Part shown: positions 26,654 to 33,970 of the stretch, piece by piece
Layout of the letters: each line of letters begins with the position of its first letter
Position numbering within the stretch: position 1 is the stretch's first letter
Assembly: GCF_016806835.2 (NCBI RefSeq)
Contig: NZ_CP086111.1
Coordinates: 5,325,471 to 5,389,470 of the forward strand
Origin: Skermanella rosea
GTDB taxonomy: Bacteria > Pseudomonadota > Alphaproteobacteria > Azospirillales > Azospirillaceae
Direction: 5' to 3'
DNA length: 64,000 bases
Program-made: the position numbers and the translations under genes
The notes under the pieces: model-generated
What the model was told of the DNA's origin: nothing
Seen by the model: the letters and a program-made list of their open reading frames with translations, nothing else
Databases searched by the model: none

Positions 26654-28168
26654 GTGACCGAGCAGATCCTGGCGCGCGGCCGCCTGTCCGACCACACGGG
26701 CCTTGCCGTGTTCAACAAGCCCGTGTTCGAAAGCCATGGGCGGCTGGTCGAGACGGTCCGGCAGCACCTGGGCCAGCGCTACGCCGCCGTCTTCTCCCGG
26801 CCGGAGGTCAGGCCCGACGGCGAGGTGGTCTGGTGGACCACCCAGGAGGGGACGGTGCGGCGCTGGACCGAGCTGGGGCCGGAGGAGCGCGCCCGGCTCG
26901 ACCCCGCCCGGCTGGAGATGGGCGCGGGGCTGGAACGGCTGGCCTCCGACCTGGGCCGCTCCGGCATCAATACCCGGCTGGGCAACATGGCTCCGATCCT
27001 GGCGGCGGCCCCCGAGATCCCCGGGATCGAGCACCTGTACGTGGTCGGCGACCAGTTCGCCCTGGCCTTTTGGGGCTTCCGCGACGGCACCGGCAGCGTG
27101 AACGCCTTCGGCCGGATCCCCGAGCCGGCCGTCCCGCCGCCGGCATCCCCGGTGGTCCCGCCGGCGCCGGTCCGGGGCTTTCCCTGGCTGAGGCTGCTTC
27201 TGGGCGCCCTGCTGCTGGCCCTGCTCGCCGCGCTGCTGTGGTGGTGGCTGGCTGGCCGCATGCCCGAGCCGGTCCCCGAACCCGTCCCGGCGCCGCCGGT
27301 CGTGCCGCAGGTGCCGCAGGCACCGCCGCCCGTGGAGCCCGAGCCCCCTCCCGCGCCCGAGCCGGCCCCCGAGCCCCCGCCCCCGCCGCCCGAGCCGGCA
27401 CCGGAACCGCCGCCGCCCGAGCCGCCGCGCGCGGCCGTTCCGCCGGCGAAACCTCCGGAGCCGGCCCCGTCGCCGGCGGAGGCGCGGCTGCCTCAGTGCC
27501 CGCAGGGCGTGAAGCCGAGCGACCGGCGGAACCTGGTCGTGGTGTTCGACGTCTCGCTCAGCATGGGCTTTCCGGCCGACGTCGATCCGGCCCAGCTGAA
27601 CAGCCTGGTGGAGCGGATCGAGCGGGGCGACATCTTCGCGCAGTTCCAGCTGGCCCAGCTCCAGGCCCGGTCGCGGGTCTCGCGGATCGACGTCGCCCGC
27701 TCCGCCATGACCGGCCTGATCGACGGGCTGGACCCGTCGGTCGATGTCGGCCTGGTGAACGTGGGCACCTGCCCGGCCGCGGAGACCATCGGCGTCTTCC
27801 CGCCCAGCCAGCGCGGGCGTCTGCGCTCCATCGTGCAGAATGCCGAGTTGATCCCCGAGACCCCCCTGGCGGACGGGCTGGTCAAGGCCGGCGAGCTGAT
27901 CCGCAGGGGCGGCGGCACCGGCATGATCGTGGTGATCTCCGACGGCGAGGACAGCTGCGGCCAGGACCCCTGCGCCACCGCCCGCCGGCTCGCCCAGACC
28001 TTGCCGGGGGTCAAGGTGAACCTGCTGGACGTGTTCGGGTCCGGCGAGCGGAGCTGCATCGTCGCCCCCTCGGGCGGCCGGATGTTCACGCCCCGGTCGG
28101 CGAGCCAGGTGGACGACCTGCTGAACTCCGCCGCCGAGGGGGTCGAGGACGCCAGTTGCCGCCCGTGA
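26654..28168 (+). CDS. SrfA-type N-terminal module fused to TM helix, Pro-rich linker and vWA domain
   Basis: Protein of 504 aa. Residues 1-150 parallel the previous protein: FNKPVFESHGRLVETVRQHLG, VVWWTTQEG, then EHLYVVGDQFALAFWGF. A transmembrane helix follows at about 177-200 and a Pro/Glu/Ala linker at 205-275. The vWA domain starts near 290 with FDVSLSMG (MIDAS DxSxS) and contains ISDGEDSCGQDPC. The last cysteine is three residues from the end. GTG at 26654 follows GAGGGACCAGGA. The pair with the upstream gene looks like duplication of the N-terminal module with different outer domains. The stop lies 3 bp from the potB stop on the other strand. Confidence 0.8.
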   Translation: MTEQILARGRLSDHTGLAVFNKPVFESHGRLVETVRQHLGQRYAAVFSRPEVRPDGEVVWWTTQEGTVRRWTELGPEERARLDPARLEMGAGLERLASDLGRSGINTRLGNMAPILAAAPEIPGIEHLYVVGDQFALAFWGFRDGTGSVNAFGRIPEPAVPPPASPVVPPAPVRGFPWLRLLLGALLLALLAALLWWWLAGRMPEPVPEPVPAPPVVPQVPQAPPPVEPEPPPAPEPAPEPPPPPPEPAPEPPPPEPPRAAVPPAKPPEPAPSPAEARLPQCPQGVKPSDRRNLVVVFDVSLSMGFPADVDPAQLNSLVERIERGDIFAQFQLAQLQARSRVSRIDVARSAMTGLIDGLDPSVDVGLVNVGTCPAAETIGVFPPSQRGRLRSIVQNAELIPETPLADGLVKAGELIRRGGGTGMIVVISDGEDSCGQDPCATARRLAQTLPGVKVNLLDVFGSGERSCIVAPSGGRMFTPRSASQVDDLLNSAAEGVEDASCRP

Positions 28169-28171
28169 GGG

Positions 28172-29056
28172 CTATTTCGCGACGTCCGTCAGGCCGACCT
28201 TGAAGAGCCGCATCATCAGCAAGATGAAGCCGACGCACAGGACCAGCAGGATGAAGGCGTAGGCGGCGCCCTGGTTCCAGTTTCCGCCCTCGAAGAACCA
28301 ATTGTAGATGATCTCGGTGAACCAGCGGCTGTTGGGGCCGCCGAGCAGGGCCGGCACGGCGTAGCTGCCGGCGGCCAGCATGAAGGTCATGATGCAGCCG
28401 ACCGCGATGCCCGGCTTGGCGTGCGGGATGACGATGCGGCGGTGAATGCGCAGCCAGCCGCTGCCCAGGTCGCGCGCCGCCTCGATCTGGTTGCGGTCGA
28501 GGGATTCGATCGCGTTGTACAGCGGGAAGACCATGAACAGGATGTAGACATAGACCATGCCGACGATCACGCCGGCCGGGCTGCCCAGGAAGCGGATGGG
28601 CCGGTCGATCAGGCCGAGATTGACCAGCAGCAGGTTCAGCGGCCCGTTGAAGGCCAGGATGATGTACCAGGCGAAGGTTCGCAGCAACTCGTTGATCCAG
28701 AACGGGATCACCAGCAGCAGGACCAGCATCGGCAGCGTCCGGGGCCGGGCCACCTGGGCCATGAAATAGGCCACGGGATAGCACACCGCGAAGGTCAGCG
28801 CCGTCACCAGCGCGCTGGCCCAGATGGTCTGGAGGAAGATGCTGCGGTGGATCGCGTTGTTCCACAACGTGACGTAGTTCTGGACGGTGTAGACGTCGTC
28901 CGGCCCGCCGATCCGCGACGGCGGCAGGCTGGGTCGCAACGAGAAGTCGATCATCAGGATCTGGGGCAGGACAACCAGCATGACCACCCAGAAGGCGCAC
29001 AGCGCGACGATGATCGCGGTCAGCACCGGGCCGTAGCGGCGCAGCACCTCGGTCAT
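28172..29056 (-). CDS. potB: Polyamine-type ABC transporter permease (PotB/PotH-like)
   Basis: Inner-membrane permease of 294 aa with six helices and the EAA loop IEAARDLGSGWLRIHRRIVIP near 195-215. It pairs with PotC-type permeases in spermidine/putrescine importers. ATG at 29056 is 10 bp after the potA stop. It is the last gene of the contiguous potD-potA-potB group; the expected next gene, potC, is at 10173-11021 beyond the Srf block. Residues LLGGPNSRWFTEIIYNWF match the PotB-side family pattern. Confidence 0.92.
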   Translation of the reverse strand: MTEVLRRYGPVLTAIIVALCAFWVVMLVVLPQILMIDFSLRPSLPPSRIGGPDDVYTVQNYVTLWNNAIHRSIFLQTIWASALVTALTFAVCYPVAYFMAQVARPRTLPMLVLLLVIPFWINELLRTFAWYIILAFNGPLNLLLVNLGLIDRPIRFLGSPAGVIVGMVYVYILFMVFPLYNAIESLDRNQIEAARDLGSGWLRIHRRIVIPHAKPGIAVGCIMTFMLAAGSYAVPALLGGPNSRWFTEIIYNWFFEGGNWNQGAAYAFILLVLCVGFILLMMRLFKVGLTDVAK

Positions 29057-29066
29057 GGCGAATCCC

Positions 29067-30158
29067 TCATGCGGCGTCGTCGGACGGCGGCAGGACGACG
29101 GCATCCTCCGGCCGGAAGCTGACTGCGGCTTCGGCGCCGGGCTGCCAGCGCGGGCCGGTGCCGGTGCCGGTATTGGCGGTCTGGAACAGGATCAGGCGTT
29201 CCTGCACCGGTTCCAGGAAGATGTTGACGAAGGCGCCCTCGAAGTCCTGGTGGCTGACCCGCGTGCGGATCAGGTTGTTCTCCGCCGTGCCGTCGTCGGC
29301 GCGGACCCGTTCCGGCCGGACGAACAGGATGGCCTGGTCCCCCTCGCGCAGGTCGCGCGGGTTGCGCCCGATCAGCTTGCCGGCGGGGGTCTCGATCGCG
29401 GCCCGGCCGCCGGCCGCCGCCATGACCCGCCCGGTGAAGCGGTTGCTCTCCCCCACGAAGCTGGCGACGAAGGCGCTGGCCGGGTCGTCGTAGATGGCCC
29501 GCCCGTCACCGACCTGCTGGAGCACGCCGCGCGACATGACGCCGATCCGGTCGGACATGGTCAGCGCCTCCCCCTGGTCGTGGGTGATGTAGATGAAGGT
29601 GACCCCGGTGCGCTTCTGGATCTCGCGCAGTTCGGAACGCATGTGCTGGCGCAGCTTGAGGTCCAGGGCGGACAGCGGCTCGTCCAGCAGCAGCACCGCC
29701 GGCTCCACCGCGAGCGCCCGGGCGATCGCGATGCGCTGGCGCTGGCCGCCGGACAGTTCGGTCACCTTCTTGTCCGCCGTGTCCGGCAGGGCCACGAGGT
29801 CGAGCAGTTGCCGAACCCGGTGCCGGCGGTCGGCGGAGGCGACGCCCCGCACCTCCAGGCCGAAGCCGATATTCTCCGCCACCGTCATCAGCGGGAACAG
29901 CGCCAGGTTCTGGAAGATCAGCGCGGTCGGCCGCTTGTTGGGGCCGATGCCGGCCATGTCCCGGCCGCCGATCCGGATGGCCCCGGACGTCGGTTCCATG
30001 AAGCCGGAGATCATCCGCAGGATGGTGGTCTTGCCGCAGCCCGAAGGCCCCAGGAAGCTGAAGAATTCCCCTGCCGGAATGGTCAGGTGCACGTCGGAGA
30101 CCGCCGTCAGCGCGCCGAAGCGCATGGTGACGTGGTCGAGTTCGATATCCTGGCTCAT
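29067..30158 (-). CDS. potA: Polyamine-type ABC transporter ATP-binding protein
   Basis: Protein of 363 aa. Walker A GPSGCGKTT lies at about 38-46, signature LSGGQRQR, Walker B LLLDEPLSALD and H-loop YITHDQGEAL are all intact. The C-terminal 120 residues form the TOBE/OB regulatory domain of the MalK/PotA class. It energises the PotB/PotC permease pair. The gene lies between the binding protein (63 bp upstream, with a strong hairpin in the gap) and potB (10 bp downstream). Confidence 0.94.
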   Translation of the reverse strand: MSQDIELDHVTMRFGALTAVSDVHLTIPAGEFFSFLGPSGCGKTTILRMISGFMEPTSGAIRIGGRDMAGIGPNKRPTALIFQNLALFPLMTVAENIGFGLEVRGVASADRRHRVRQLLDLVALPDTADKKVTELSGGQRQRIAIARALAVEPAVLLLDEPLSALDLKLRQHMRSELREIQKRTGVTFIYITHDQGEALTMSDRIGVMSRGVLQQVGDGRAIYDDPASAFVASFVGESNRFTGRVMAAAGGRAAIETPAGKLIGRNPRDLREGDQAILFVRPERVRADDGTAENNLIRTRVSHQDFEGAFVNIFLEPVQERLILFQTANTGTGTGPRWQPGAEAAVSFRPEDAVVLPPSDDAA

Positions 30159-30177
30159 GGTTCCCCGTAGCCGTGAA

Positions 30178-30208
30178 GCCGGGGCCTGAAAGCGGATCAG
30201 GCCCCGGC
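30178..30208 (-). terminator. Intercistronic stem-loop between potD and potA
   Basis: A perfect 12-bp stem (GCCGGGGCCTGA / TCAGGCCCCGGC) with a 7-nt loop lies in the 63-bp gap. It has no U-tract on the minus strand. Such hairpins after binding-protein genes usually cause partial termination or protect the upstream mRNA, raising PotD over the membrane subunits. Confidence 0.65.
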
Positions 30209-30221
30209 TCCCCTCCGTTCC

Positions 30222-31391
30222 TTACGCCGCCAGGAAGCGGTCCTGGTACTCGTTGCGGATGGAGACGTACCACGCCTCCTGGATCGGCCACCACCACAGC
30301 TTGTCCAGCGCGTCTGCCGGATAGGCGTCGGCGAAGAACTGCTTGTTGAAGTCGCTGAGATACTGCTCCGCGCCCTTGGAGGTCGTGTTGATGCTGGTGT
30401 GGTTGGAATAGAGCGCGCCGGCCTGCGGCGTATAGTACCAGTTGATCCACTCGTAGGCCTGCGCCAGGTTCTGCGCGCCCTTGGTGATGCAGAAGCCTTC
30501 CATCCAGGCGAGCGCCCCTTCCTTGGGCGCGATGAAGCGGATCGGCAAGTTCTCCTTGCGGAGCGTCGCCGCCGAACTGTCCCAGGTCTGGCCGATCACG
30601 CAGCCATTGGTGCGGAAGGCGCCCTGGGCCTCGTTCTCGTTGGACCAGAACTGGCCGACCGACGGCTTGTTCTCGGTCGCGACCTTGATGATGGCGTCGA
30701 AGTTGGCGCGGGCCTTCGCCTCCTCCGTGAACTGCTGGCGCACCGGATGGGGCAGCTTGCCCTGCGACTCCAGCCACAGCGCGATGCCGATCAGGCTGGA
30801 ATGGCCGCGCACGGTGACCTGGCCCTTGTATTCCGGCTTCCACAGGTCGCCGTAGCTGGCCTGGCCGTACTGGAGCTTGGCGACGGTATTGTCGAAGGCG
30901 ATCGCCTCGGTGCCCCAGTCGCTGGGCGCCAAGTAGCGCTTGCCGCCGATCACGCCGCCCATGCCGGCGGAACCCTTGACCGCCGAGTCGATGCAGCCAT
31001 CGAAATTGACTTTGGACTCGTCGAGCGGCTGGACCAGCTCGTACTCCACATAGTTCGGCACGCGGTCGACGGTCGGCATGATCACGTCGAACCCGGCCCC
31101 GCCAGAGGCGCGGAGCTGGTTCAGCAATTCGTCGTTGGTGCCGTACTCGGTCAGGACCGCCTTGATGCCGGTCTTCTTCTCGAAGTCGGCGATCATTTCG
31201 GGGGAGATATAACCGGACCAGGCGAACAGCTTGACCTCGCCCGAGGCGGCGCGGGCATTGCGCACGATGAAGGGGCCGGCCGCGGACAGGGCGCCCGCCG
31301 CGGCGGCGCCCTTGAGCAGGGTGCGGCGGGTGAAGGCCCGGGCGGCACGCTGCGTCGCCTGGCTGGACAGTTTTTCCGCTGAGTCAGTCAT
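30222..31391 (-). CDS. potD: Extracellular polyamine-binding protein (PotD/PotF-like) with Tat-type signal
   Basis: Periplasmic solute-binding protein of 389 aa. The long leader carries FTRRTLLKG at about residues 20-28, a twin-arginine motif, then a hydrophobic stretch and an AxA-type site near 48, so it is probably Tat-exported. The mature part starts GEVKLFAWSGYISPEMIADFEKKTG (shortened), characteristic of the PotD/PotF family. Acidic and aromatic pocket residues are not assigned. It is the first gene of the minus-strand pot operon, and the 180 bp to the divergent hydrolase gene should hold its promoter. Confidence 0.93.
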   Translation of the reverse strand: MTDSAEKLSSQATQRAARAFTRRTLLKGAAAAGALSAAGPFIVRNARAASGEVKLFAWSGYISPEMIADFEKKTGIKAVLTEYGTNDELLNQLRASGGAGFDVIMPTVDRVPNYVEYELVQPLDESKVNFDGCIDSAVKGSAGMGGVIGGKRYLAPSDWGTEAIAFDNTVAKLQYGQASYGDLWKPEYKGQVTVRGHSSLIGIALWLESQGKLPHPVRQQFTEEAKARANFDAIIKVATENKPSVGQFWSNENEAQGAFRTNGCVIGQTWDSSAATLRKENLPIRFIAPKEGALAWMEGFCITKGAQNLAQAYEWINWYYTPQAGALYSNHTSINTTSKGAEQYLSDFNKQFFADAYPADALDKLWWWPIQEAWYVSIRNEYQDRFLAA

Positions 31392-31571
31392 GTCTCTTGT
31401 TCTCCCAGAACGGTTCCGTGGCCGGCGGACTATGCAGCAGGCCCAAGCCGAGCGGCAATTTCAGACACCGCAGTTTAGAAAATTTTCATCAATGTGTCAT
31501 GGCTCGGCCCTGGCGTGCAAGGCCGCGAAAGGCAATCATATCAATCGCTTTCACTGTCCGGAGACGCGCCG

Positions 31572-33080
31572 ATGAGCGGCCGCCCTTCCCGCAACGTGCT
31601 CCTGATCCTGGCCGACCAGTGGCGCGGCGACTGCCTGTCGGCCCTCGGCCATGCCTGCGTGCGCACGCCGCACCTGGACGCCCTCGCCGCCGAGGGGACG
31701 CTGTTCCGCCGCCATTTCGGACAGGCGAGCCCCTGCGGGCCGGCGCGCGCCTCCCTGCTGACGGGGATGTATCTCCAGAACCATCGATCCGTCGCCAACG
31801 GCACCCCGCTGGACGCCCGGCATACCAACCTGGCGCTGGAAGCGCGCCGACTCGGCCATGCCCCCGCCCTGTTCGGCTATACCGACACCTCCCCCGACCC
31901 GCGCCGCCACGATCCGGCCGACCCGGCGCTGCGCAGCTACGAGGGCGTGATGCCGGGCTTCGACCCGGCCTGCCTGCTGACCGAGTCGATCGAGCCCTGG
32001 GCGGAACACCTGCGGGCTAAGGGCTATCCGGTGCCGGAGCAGGCCCGCGAAATCTACCGCACGGCCGAGTCCTTCGGCCCGGCCGTCTACCGGGCGGGGG
32101 ACAGCGATACCGCCTTCCTCGCCGACCGCGTCTCCGCCTGGCTGGCGGGGCGCGGCCGGGAGCCCTGGTTCGCCCTGGCCGCCTTCATCAGGCCGCATCC
32201 GCCCTGGGTAGCGCCCGATCCCTATCACCGCCTGATCGATCCCGCCGCGACGCCGCCGGCGGTGCGCGCCCCGGACTGGCGGACGGAGGCGGACGGACAC
32301 CCGTGGCTCGCCTGGCACCTCGCCCGCCAGCGGACCGACTGCTGGGTGGAGGGAGCGGACCTGGACCCGCGCACCCTGGATGCCGGCACCCTGGCCCGGT
32401 TGCGCGCGACCTATTACGGGCTGGTCGCCGAGTTCGACGCCCAGGTCGGCCGGATCATGGCACTGCTGAGGGAGACCGGCGCGCTGGACGATACGCTGGT
32501 GATCGTCACGTCCGACCATGGCGAGATGCTGGGCGACCACTGGATGCTGGGCAAGGCCGGCTACTTCGACGAGGCCTACCATGTCCCGATGATCGTTCGG
32601 GACCCGGATCGATCCGGCGGCGGCACGGTGGATGCCTTCACGGAGCATGTGGACCTGATGCCGACCGTCATCGACTGGCTTGGCGGCACCCCGCCGGCCC
32701 AGTGCGACGGCCGCTCGCTGCTGCCGCTGCTGGGTGGTTCCCCCGTTCCGGCGGACTGGCGCCGCCATGCCCACTGGGAATTCGACTTCCGCGACGTTGT
32801 CCGGGGCGAGGCGGAACGGGCGCTGGGGCTGCGTCCCGGCCAGTGCGTGCTCAACGTGCTGCGCGGCGAGCGCTACAAATATGTCCACTTCGCCGGCCTG
32901 CCGCCGCTGTTCTTCGACCTGGAGGCCGACCCGGGGCAGTTCCGGAACCTCGCCGACGATCCCGCCCATGCGGCCCTGGTCCGCGACCATGCCCAGGCGC
33001 TGCTGTCCTGGCGGATGGAGAATGACGAGCGGGTGCTGGCGAACATGCTGCTGACCCCGGATGGGGTGGTGGGCGGATGA
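31572..33080 (+). CDS. Phosphonate monoester hydrolase / sulfatase-superfamily enzyme
   Basis: Protein of 502 aa in the alkaline-phosphatase superfamily. Cys55 in SPCGPARASLLTG fits the C-x-P-x-R sulfatase signature and should be converted to formylglycine. Metal-site residues are visible in LADQW at the start and TSDHGEMLGDH in the second half. The close family pattern GMYLQNHRSVANGTPLDARH and WEFDFRDV resembles rhizobial and burkholderial phosphonate monoester hydrolases, which cleave phosphonate and phosphate mono- and diesters promiscuously. There is no signal peptide, so it is cytoplasmic. It requires a formylglycine-forming enzyme, and the FGE-fold protein at 22251 lacks the needed cysteines. 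ATG at 31572 is divergent from potD. Confidence 0.9.
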   Translation: MSGRPSRNVLLILADQWRGDCLSALGHACVRTPHLDALAAEGTLFRRHFGQASPCGPARASLLTGMYLQNHRSVANGTPLDARHTNLALEARRLGHAPALFGYTDTSPDPRRHDPADPALRSYEGVMPGFDPACLLTESIEPWAEHLRAKGYPVPEQAREIYRTAESFGPAVYRAGDSDTAFLADRVSAWLAGRGREPWFALAAFIRPHPPWVAPDPYHRLIDPAATPPAVRAPDWRTEADGHPWLAWHLARQRTDCWVEGADLDPRTLDAGTLARLRATYYGLVAEFDAQVGRIMALLRETGALDDTLVIVTSDHGEMLGDHWMLGKAGYFDEAYHVPMIVRDPDRSGGGTVDAFTEHVDLMPTVIDWLGGTPPAQCDGRSLLPLLGGSPVPADWRRHAHWEFDFRDVVRGEAERALGLRPGQCVLNVLRGERYKYVHFAGLPPLFFDLEADPGQFRNLADDPAHAALVRDHAQALLSWRMENDERVLANMLLTPDGVVGG

Positions 33081-33340
33081 CGACACACCCCCCGGGGGGA
33101 ATGTCGTCAAACGTGGTCATCAGCGCCTGCGGAAAGGCGGAATGTTCACATCCCTCCCCCCTGGCATGTCAGCAAATGTCATCATGCGACCGGCCCCCCG
33201 TCCAGCCCCCACGGTGACGTTCGTATTCACGCTTCAAAGATCCGGCACCAGGGTGCGGATCGAAGCTTAGCGCGAACAGATAAAGGAATTGCTTCCTGGA
33301 GCGGCGTTCGGCATCCGGGCTTTCCATGGCCCGGACATGC

Positions 33341-33365
33341 CAAAGGGGGCCGGAAGCCCCCTTTG
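33341..33365. terminator. Perfect hairpin, possible bidirectional terminator or small-RNA end
   Basis: A 10-bp perfect stem (CAAAGGGGGC / GCCCCCTTTG) with a 5-nt loop. The U-tract is short on both strands, so termination strength is unclear. It lies 260 bp after the hydrolase stop, too far to be a standard terminator for that gene. Confidence 0.4.
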
Positions 33366-33620
33366 ATAGTTTGATCTCCGACGCAGTCCGCCTTGGCGGC
33401 ACGACCCCATTAAGTGGCCTCGGCATCGAAGTGGCAAACAATTAGACCCATGCCATGACCGGGTCAAGGGCCTTTGCATAAATATGTCGCAAGGAGGTAT
33501 CGGGCGGGTGTGTCCCATGCCGCCGGAATAGGCGCTTCGGCATGGTGGATCGGGCATCCCGACGATCAACACAACCTGGCTCTCCTGTCGGACCGGATGC
33601 AAGGGAAGTTTCCGGTATTG

Positions 33621-33644
33621 GCCACAGATGAACACAGATAGGCG
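33621..33644 (+). repeat. Solo copy of the CACAGATG-type repeat
   Basis: The 24 bases match 38869-38892 at 21 positions (three G/A differences). The latter is one of the two arms that flank the GxxExxY gene. Here no gene is attached. Confidence 0.75.
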
Positions 33645-33680
33645 CAGATAAAGATAATGGTGAGAATTTTTATTCACCAA

Positions 33681-33697
33681 GTAATTTTAGAAATTAC
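33681..33697. promoter_or_regulatory. Inverted repeat in the AT-rich leader of the TRAP operon
   Basis: GTAATTT and AAATTAC are perfect 7-bp arms with a 3-bp spacer, about 275 bp before the dctP start in DNA far richer in A+T than its surroundings. It could be an operator. No regulator gene for the operon is adjacent. Confidence 0.35.
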
Positions 33698-33970
33698 ACA
33701 ATATTGGTTGCTAGAACATTTAACTAGCTTTTAATTCTGCGATGCATTGAGTTCCAAAACTCGACAGTTGAATCTCAACACCTCTGGCAACATAGCAAGC
33801 ACCCCATGACCGACAGTCTGGATGTAGCGGAAAGCTCCGGGTTGTCGGACTGCCCTTTTCATGCATAATGCAAAATTACGAATTCGGCGCAACGCGCCGT
33901 CGTCAAGCCAAGGGCCCGGGATGGAACGAACGTCCACGAGAGCCGGCATGCAGAAGGGGAGGGAAAATCC

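Larger units (their letters stand above)
11239..28168 (+). other. Srf-type gene block (11 co-directional genes) inside the pot operon
   Basis: Eleven plus-strand genes with gaps of 3 to about 130 bp or 4-nt overlaps, apparently one long transcription unit. They are bounded on the left by divergent potC (start 11021) and on the right by convergent potB (stop 28172, 3 bp beyond the last stop). No integrase, tRNA or direct repeat is visible at either edge. Base composition matches the surroundings, so any acquisition is old or from a similar genome. Confidence 0.8.
33081..33970. other. 890-bp intergenic region before the TRAP operon
   Basis: No convincing gene. It holds a palindromic CCCCCCGGGGGG just after the hydrolase stop, a strong hairpin at 33341-33365, a CACAGATG-type repeat at 33621-33644 and an AT-rich stretch at about 33640-33760 with a 7-bp inverted repeat. 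The AT-rich part is the most likely promoter region for dctP. Confidence 0.6.

Noticed and set aside
33169..33680. Short minus-strand frames of 90 and 137 codons in the large intergenic gap
   Set aside because: Poor codon pattern, no ribosome-binding site, and they run through the hairpin and the CACAGATG-type repeat.
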